Assembly (NCBI GenBank): GCA_024653385.1
Contig: JANLFZ010000163.1
Location: 1 to 12,173 of the forward strand
From: Thermoguttaceae bacterium
Lineage (GTDB): Bacteria > Planctomycetota > Planctomycetia > Pirellulales > Thermoguttaceae
Direction of reading: 5' to 3'
DNA length: 12,173 bases
Below, piece after piece: positions 7,087 through 12,173 of the stretch. The position numbers and the translations under genes were made by a program. Under the pieces are notes generated by a model, which searched no databases, was not told where the DNA came from, and was given only the letters and a program-made list of their open reading frames with translations. Position 1 is the first letter of the stretch; each line of letters starts with the position of its first letter.

Positions 7087-8574
7087 ATGCCCTACCATTT
7101 GTTGACCGGAGCCACGGGACTGCTGGGATCGTACTTGCTTCGCGAGTTTGCGCGTGCGGAGCGGCCTGTGGCGGTCGTGGTTCGCTCGGCGCACCGCGAA
7201 TCGGCTCGGCAGCGCGTCGAGAACATCATGGTCCGGTGGGAGAAAGAGTTGGGCTACCTGCTGCCGCGTCCTGTCGTGTTCGAAGGGGACATCTGCAAGC
7301 CCAACCTGGGGCTGGATTCCGACGCGATTCACTGGCTTTCGCAAAACTGCGAGTCCGTCGTCCACAGCGCGGCTAGTCTGACGTTTCAGCCCGACCCGCG
7401 ACGCGGCGAGCCGGAGCGGACCAACGTCGAAGGCACGCGGAACGTGCTGGAGTTCTGTCGCACCACGGGTTTGCGGAAGTTCCATTACGTGTCCACGGCC
7501 TTCATCTGTGGGCTGCGCACGGGCCGGGTCCTCGAAACGGAGGTCGATCTGGGCCAACAATACGGCAACGTCTACGAGAAGAGCAAGATCACTGCCGAGA
7601 AGATGGTGCGGGCGGCCGAGGGGATCGATCCTCCGACGATCTATCGCCCGGCGACCATCGTGGGCGACTCGCGCACCGGGTACACCACGACCTACCACGG
7701 CATTTATGCCCCCTTGAAGCTGGCTGCCGCGGTGGCCGACAAGGTCGATCTGAACCTCAAGTGGGGCGAGTCGCTGATGCGGCTCTTGGGTCTTTCGGGC
7801 CAGGAGCGGAAGAACCTCGTGCCGGTCGACTGGGTGGCCTCGGTCATTGCGTATCTTCACGCCCACCCGGAACACCACGGCAAGACGTACCACTTGGCGC
7901 CCCGCACCCCGGTGCGCGTGGGCGTGATGACCGACGTGATGCAGGAGACGCTCCGCGAGGCGATCGAGAAGCCTGGGCGTCGCCGTGTCGAGGTTCCGCC
8001 CGACCAGCCGCAGATCAATACCGACGACTTCGCGCTGTTCTTCCGGGCCCAGATGGAGGTGTACAAATCGCACTGGCGCGACGATCCCGAGTTCGATTTG
8101 ACGAACACGTTGTCGGCGGCGGGCCATATGCCGCCGCCCGAGGTCGACCGCGCGATGTTGCGCCGCATCTGCACGTTCGCCCTGGAGGCCAACTTCGGCT
8201 GGCCGAAGCCCTCGCCCGTTTTGCCCGAGTTCGATGTTCACGAGCATCTCCGCCCGCTGATCCAAGGCGGATCGCGACCTCCGCGTCGCAATGGCGCCGA
8301 GGGCGGGGTGGGACTTCAGGTCAACGGACCGGGCGGAGGACAGTGGGAGCTATTTCTCGATGGCTCACACGTGGTGCGCGCCCGGCAGGGCATCGGCGCT
8401 GGTTGCGCGACACGCCTTTACTTGAACTCGAAGACGTTCCAACGTCTTGTGGACCGTCGCACGACGGCGAGTCGGGCGGTCAGTGCGGGTCAGGTGTTGA
8501 TGGAAGGCCGTGCGGCGGGTGACCGCCGGTTGGAGGCCGTGCTGCAATCCCTGGCGACGGAGGTGCGGCCATGA
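7087..8574 (+). CDS. Thioester-reductase-like SDR fused to a C-terminal SCP2-like lipid-binding domain
   Basis: A 495-residue, two-part protein. Residues 1 to about 390 are an extended SDR closest in look to the thioester-reductase/male-sterility type found at the end of carboxylic-acid reductases and some synthases: GATGLLG (8-14) binds NAD(P)H, GDICKPNLGL (67-76) and VVHSAASLTF (91-100) are typical, and YVSTAF (134-139) with Tyr163 and Lys167 (YEKSK) gives the catalytic Ser/Thr-Tyr-Lys set. Such domains reduce an acyl thioester to an aldehyde or alcohol. Residues about 405-492 resemble an SCP2 sterol-carrier domain: GGGQWELFLDG, then strands and a C-terminal GQVLMEGRAAGD. SCP2 domains bind acyl chains or lipids. 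The stop overlaps the synthase start by four bases (ATGA), so translation is coupled and the two proteins likely work together. No strong ribosome binding site precedes the ATG. An alternative is a ketoreductase-like or lipid-modifying SDR. Confidence 0.82.
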   Translation: MPYHLLTGATGLLGSYLLREFARAERPVAVVVRSAHRESARQRVENIMVRWEKELGYLLPRPVVFEGDICKPNLGLDSDAIHWLSQNCESVVHSAASLTFQPDPRRGEPERTNVEGTRNVLEFCRTTGLRKFHYVSTAFICGLRTGRVLETEVDLGQQYGNVYEKSKITAEKMVRAAEGIDPPTIYRPATIVGDSRTGYTTTYHGIYAPLKLAAAVADKVDLNLKWGESLMRLLGLSGQERKNLVPVDWVASVIAYLHAHPEHHGKTYHLAPRTPVRVGVMTDVMQETLREAIEKPGRRRVEVPPDQPQINTDDFALFFRAQMEVYKSHWRDDPEFDLTNTLSAAGHMPPPEVDRAMLRRICTFALEANFGWPKPSPVLPEFDVHEHLRPLIQGGSRPPRRNGAEGGVGLQVNGPGGGQWELFLDGSHVVRARQGIGAGCATRLYLNSKTFQRLVDRRTTASRAVSAGQVLMEGRAAGDRRLEAVLQSLATEVRP

Positions 8575-11500
8575 CCTCGTCGGCCTTGACCACCCCCGTT
8601 GCCGTCATTGGCATGGCCTGCCGGCTTCCCGGCGCCGACAACCTCGACGAGTTCTGGGAGTTGGTGGTCGCCGGGCGCAAGGCTTTTGGTCCCGCCCCGG
8701 CCGACCGCTTCGACCGCGAACTGTACTTCGATCCGCGCAAGGGAGTGCTGGGCAAGTCGTACACCGAGTTGGGCGGCGTGGTGTCGTACGGTCCCATCGA
8801 CCGTCGGCTTTGCCCGATTCCCGAGGACGCGATAGGCCGCTACGACATCGCTCACCTGACCCTGTGCGAGGTGGCCGCCGCGGCGTGCCGTCATGCCGGG
8901 ATGGACCCGCGGGCGATCCCGCACCGCAACACCGGGGTCTACGTGGGGCATGCGCGGGCGAGCGGGCTGGGCGGCGACCTGGCCTATGCCGCCCACGTGG
9001 CCGAAGCCGCCGAGTATCTCCACGAGGTCCCGGGATTCGACCGGTTGCCCGAGGGACTCCGCAAGGAAATCGTTTGCGACGTCGTCGATCACGTGCGGGC
9101 CGAGTGCCCCCACATGACGGCCGATGGACCCTTCCTTGCCGCGAACTTGGCGGCCGGGTTGATTTCGAAGTTCTTCGGCCTCGACGGTCCGGCCATGGTG
9201 TTCAATGCCGCCTGCGCGTCGTCGCTCCATGCGCTGGTCCAGGCCGTGCGGGCGCTGCAACTGGGCGACATCGACATGGCCCTGGTCGGCGGGGCCTCGT
9301 ACTTCCATAGCGACACCCTGGTGTTGTTCTCGCAGGCGTACTCGGTCAGCAATCGCGGCTCGTTTCCCTTCTCCGACGAAGCCGACGGTTTGGTGGTGGC
9401 CGAAGGGTACGTGATGCTGGTTCTCAAGACGCTCGATCGGGCGTTGGCCGACCGCAACCGTATCCTTGCCGTGATCCCCAGCGTAAGCATCGCGACCGAC
9501 GGCCGGGGGAAAAGCCTCTGGGCGCCGCGCAAGGAAGGACAAGTCGAGGCCATGCGCCGCGCCTACGACGACCGGGTGCGACTCGACCGCGTGCAGTACA
9601 TCGAGGCCCACGCCACCTCGACCGCCTTGGGCGACGCGACCGAATTGTCGGCCTTGCAGGAGGTCTTTTCCGGGCGGCTTCCGCCGGGGGTCAAGATCCC
9701 CATCGGCAGCGTCAAGGCGAACGTCGGGCACACGCTCGAGGCCGCCGGCGCCACCTCGATGGCCAAGGTGATCTTGGCCCTGGAACACCGCGTCATTCCG
9801 CCGGGCATTGACGATCGGCGCCTCAACACCCAGGTCGATTGGGACCGTCTGCCGGTGTTCGTGCCGCGCCGCGCGATGGAGTGGCCGGCCCCGGCCGACG
9901 GCCATCCGCGGCGGGCGGGCGTGAACGCCTTCGGCATCGGTGGAATGAACGTCCACGTGGTGGTCGACGAGTACCTGCCGGGCAAGTCGGCGTCGTGGTA
10001 TCGGCCCGCCGGGGTTCCCCGTTCGCCCGCCGCGGTGCTTTCGCCGGCCGATCGGGCGATCGCCATTGTCGGCATGGGATCGATCTTCCCCGGCGCGCGG
10101 ACCCTCGAGGCGTTCTGGGACCTGTTGGTCTCCGGGCGCGACGCGCGGGTCGAGGCGCCTCGCGACCGCTGGAACCCGGCGGTCTATTGCCGCCCCTTTG
10201 CCGCGGATCCCTGGACGGTGCCGACCACGCTGGGCGGCTTCGTGACCGATTTCCAGTACGACTGGCGCAAGCACAAGATCCCGCCCAAGCAGATCCAGCA
10301 GGCCAGCCCCCTTCAGTTCATGATCCTCGACGCGGTCGATCAGGCGCTCGAGCGGGCGGGATACCATGCGCGGCCGTTCGACCGGCGGCGCACGGGGGTG
10401 GTGGTGGGAACGATCTTCGGCGGCGATTTTTCGGGCCAACTGGCCGTGGCCCTCCAGTTGCCCGCCTTCCGCCGCACCTTGGCTCAAGTCATGCGGCGGC
10501 ACGGCGTGCCGGAATCCACCATCGACCAGACGCAGGCCGCGTTCCAGGAGGTGCTCTTGAAGCACATGCCGGCGCTATTGGACGAGACCGGCAGCTTCAC
10601 GGCCAACGTATTGGCGTCGCGGATCACGAAGTCGTTCGACTTGATGGGCGGAGGAGTGGCGGTCGACGCGGGGACCGCCTCGTCGATGGCGGCCTTGGCC
10701 TGTTCGATCGATCTGCTCCTGGCAAGGCATTGCGACCTGATGATCTGCGTGGGGGCCCAACAGTCGATGTCGCCGGCCACCTACGCCGTGTGGAAGCAGT
10801 TGGGGGCCTTGGCCCCGGGACGCTCTCCCGCGCCGTTCGACGCGCGAGCCCAGGGCGCGGTGCCGGGCGAGGGTTGCGGCGTGCTCGTCCTCAAACGCCT
10901 GGAAGATGCCCGGCGCGACGGCGACCAGGTCATGGCAACCCTCCGTGGCATCGGCGCGGGATTCGGCCCGTCGCGTGCCCAGGCCATCCAGACCGCCATC
11001 AGCCGGGCGATGCGCGCCGCGGGCCTTCGTGGGAGCGACGTGGCCGTTCTGGAAACCCTCGGTACCGGCAACGCCCAACTCGATGCCGAGGAAATCCAGG
11101 CGATCGCCCAGGCCTACAAGACCGGCCGGCGCAGAGAGCCGGTCCGGCTGGGCACGGTGGTGGGGCAGATCGGCAATACCGGCGGGGCCTCGGGCATGGC
11201 GTCGCTGGTCAAGGCGGCCTTGGAGCTGGACCGGCGCCAAGCGCCCGCCGTCTCGCAGTTGCACACGCCCGCGCCGTTCGTCGTTCAACAGCGTCCGGTC
11301 CTCGAACTGCCGCAAGAGCCGGCACCCATCGGCCCTGCCGAGACGTCGCGTGGGGAGATCGCGGCGGTCCAGTCGTGCGGCGGCGATGAAGTCGTGTATC
11401 ACGTCCTCATGGAACGAGGTGCTCCTGTGATTTCCTCCATGGTTGATGCCAGCATTTCTTCGGTCCAGGAGGCCCCGATCGCGGCGGCCGGCGGCCGTGC

Positions 11501-12173
11501 GAGGTCGCGGATCCTCTATTTCGACGCCACGGCGCGCCGGCGCGAGGCCATGCGCCGCAAGGCGGCCGACACGCCCGCCGCACGGGCCGTTCCGGCATCG
11601 CCCAGTCGAAACGGCAGCGCCGCACGTTCGGTGCCCGAGTCGACGCGCCGCCCGGAAGAAACGGCCCGCGTCGCCACGCCCGCCGCGCCTGCTGCAATGC
11701 CGTCTCCGACACCCTCCCAAGGCAGCCGTCCCGGAGCCGGTAGCGCCCCATCGTCCGCCGGCGATCTGCGTGCGATGGCACCGCCCCGGGACGCGAAGCC
11801 CGTTGCGGGCAAGCCCCTTGCCGAACCGCCAGCCGAGCCTTTCAAGCCAGAGCGCGATCCGAAAGAGCTGGAGTCGTTCTTGGTGAACTTCGTGGTCGAG
11901 CAGACGGGCTATCCGCCGGAAATCGTGGAACTCGATGCCGATCTGGAGGCCGACCTGGGCATCGACAGCATCAAGAAGGCGCAACTGTTCGGCGAGTTGG
12001 GCGAGTACTTCGACATCCGGCCGGACAGCAACTTGACGCTGGACGACTTCCCCACGCTGCGCCACGTGCTCGACTACCTGGTGAAGAACCTGGGGGCCTC
12101 GGCCGCTCCCGCGCCGGCGACGGCGGCGCTCTCGGCCGCGCCGGCCCAGGCGCCCGCGCCCAGTACGCCGGCG
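8571..12173 (+). CDS. PUFA-synthase-like megasynthase: KS, inactive KS (chain-length-factor-like), linker, ACP; cut by the right edge
   Basis: The visible 1201 residues form a multidomain type I synthase. KS1 (about 9-475) has the full condensing triad: Cys215 in NAACASS, His347 in EAHATST and His387 in KANVGHT, with Lys382. The second KS fold (about 496-905) starts with IAIVGMGSIFPGA but has Thr702 for Cys (DAGTASS), Leu830 for the first His (ETLGTGN) and Asn869 for the second (IGNTGG), so it cannot condense and resembles a chain-length factor, as in PfaC of PUFA synthases. An Ala/Pro/Arg-rich linker follows (about 910-1095). The acyl carrier domain (about 1098-1170) carries the phosphopantetheine serine Ser1133 in LGIDSIKK, a motif typical of PUFA-synthase carriers. 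An Ala/Pro-rich segment runs to the edge and often separates tandem carriers. It probably builds a specialised lipid or polyketide in the cytoplasm. No acyltransferase, ketoreductase or dehydratase is visible; these may be downstream. The ATG is fixed by its ATGA overlap with the upstream stop. Confidence 0.92.
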   Translation, partial: MTSSALTTPVAVIGMACRLPGADNLDEFWELVVAGRKAFGPAPADRFDRELYFDPRKGVLGKSYTELGGVVSYGPIDRRLCPIPEDAIGRYDIAHLTLCEVAAAACRHAGMDPRAIPHRNTGVYVGHARASGLGGDLAYAAHVAEAAEYLHEVPGFDRLPEGLRKEIVCDVVDHVRAECPHMTADGPFLAANLAAGLISKFFGLDGPAMVFNAACASSLHALVQAVRALQLGDIDMALVGGASYFHSDTLVLFSQAYSVSNRGSFPFSDEADGLVVAEGYVMLVLKTLDRALADRNRILAVIPSVSIATDGRGKSLWAPRKEGQVEAMRRAYDDRVRLDRVQYIEAHATSTALGDATELSALQEVFSGRLPPGVKIPIGSVKANVGHTLEAAGATSMAKVILALEHRVIPPGIDDRRLNTQVDWDRLPVFVPRRAMEWPAPADGHPRRAGVNAFGIGGMNVHVVVDEYLPGKSASWYRPAGVPRSPAAVLSPADRAIAIVGMGSIFPGARTLEAFWDLLVSGRDARVEAPRDRWNPAVYCRPFAADPWTVPTTLGGFVTDFQYDWRKHKIPPKQIQQASPLQFMILDAVDQALERAGYHARPFDRRRTGVVVGTIFGGDFSGQLAVALQLPAFRRTLAQVMRRHGVPESTIDQTQAAFQEVLLKHMPALLDETGSFTANVLASRITKSFDLMGGGVAVDAGTASSMAALACSIDLLLARHCDLMICVGAQQSMSPATYAVWKQLGALAPGRSPAPFDARAQGAVPGEGCGVLVLKRLEDARRDGDQVMATLRGIGAGFGPSRAQAIQTAISRAMRAAGLRGSDVAVLETLGTGNAQLDAEEIQAIAQAYKTGRRREPVRLGTVVGQIGNTGGASGMASLVKAALELDRRQAPAVSQLHTPAPFVVQQRPVLELPQEPAPIGPAETSRGEIAAVQSCGGDEVVYHVLMERGAPVISSMVDASISSVQEAPIAAAGGRARSRILYFDATARRREAMRRKAADTPAARAVPASPSRNGSAARSVPESTRRPEETARVATPAAPAAMPSPTPSQGSRPGAGSAPSSAGDLRAMAPPRDAKPVAGKPLAEPPAEPFKPERDPKELESFLVNFVVEQTGYPPEIVELDADLEADLGIDSIKKAQLFGELGEYFDIRPDSNLTLDDFPTLRHVLDYLVKNLGASAAPAPATAALSAAPAQAPAPSTPA

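Noticed and set aside
9839..11389. Plus-strand frame inside the synthase in another phase, as a frameshift sign
   Set aside because: The synthase frame is continuous with intact KS and CLF-like motifs on both sides, so no frameshift is needed.
6973..12065. Long minus-strand open frames (6973-8265, 8490-10565, 10575-12065) opposite the reductase and synthase
   Set aside because: All are opposite strongly supported domains and translate to Arg/Gly/His-rich sequence without motifs.

Overview
The window is high-GC bacterial DNA (roughly two thirds G+C by eye, not computed). It most resembles a planctomycete, probably of the Pirellula/Blastopirellula kind. The reasons are a Tat-exported sugar-phosphate isomerase-like protein with an SRRQFL leader, a DapA-like/epimerase/secreted-protein gene trio, and a polyunsaturated-fatty-acid (PUFA)-synthase-like lipid/polyketide megasynthase. 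The lineage is inference from gene content, not from a marker gene.

Left block, minus strand (positions 4117 down to 1): six closely spaced co-directional genes. In transcription order they are an antitoxin and a VapC-type PIN toxin that overlap, a secreted protein of unknown function, an NAD-dependent epimerase/dehydratase-like protein, a dihydrodipicolinate-synthase-family protein, and the first 131 residues of a probable copper/heavy-metal P-type ATPase that runs off the left edge. Gaps after the toxin are only 21 to 43 bases, so one transcript is plausible although the functions look unrelated.

Positions 4118-4343 separate this block from the rightward genes and probably hold divergent promoters. 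The first rightward gene (4344-5279) is the Tat-exported TIM-barrel isomerase-like protein.

Right block, plus strand (5365 to the right edge): a lipid/polyketide cluster. It holds a stand-alone condensation-domain-like acyltransferase with an HHxxxDG motif, a gene-free stretch of 330 bases with a strong inverted repeat, a thioester-reductase-like SDR with a C-terminal SCP2-like lipid-binding domain, and a large synthase overlapping it by four bases. The visible 1201 residues of the synthase read: active ketosynthase (Cys215, His347, His387), a second ketosynthase fold with all three catalytic residues replaced (a chain-length-factor-like domain), a long Ala/Pro/Arg-rich linker, and an acyl carrier protein with the GIDSIKK motif typical of PUFA synthases. 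The chain continues past the right edge.

A working model is that the ketosynthase/chain-length-factor pair builds an acyl chain on the fused carrier domain, the thioester-reductase/SCP2 protein reduces or handles the chain, and the condensation-like enzyme transfers it to an alcohol or amine. The product cannot be read from the window. This cluster is the most interesting content here. No RNA gene, insertion sequence or CRISPR array was seen.
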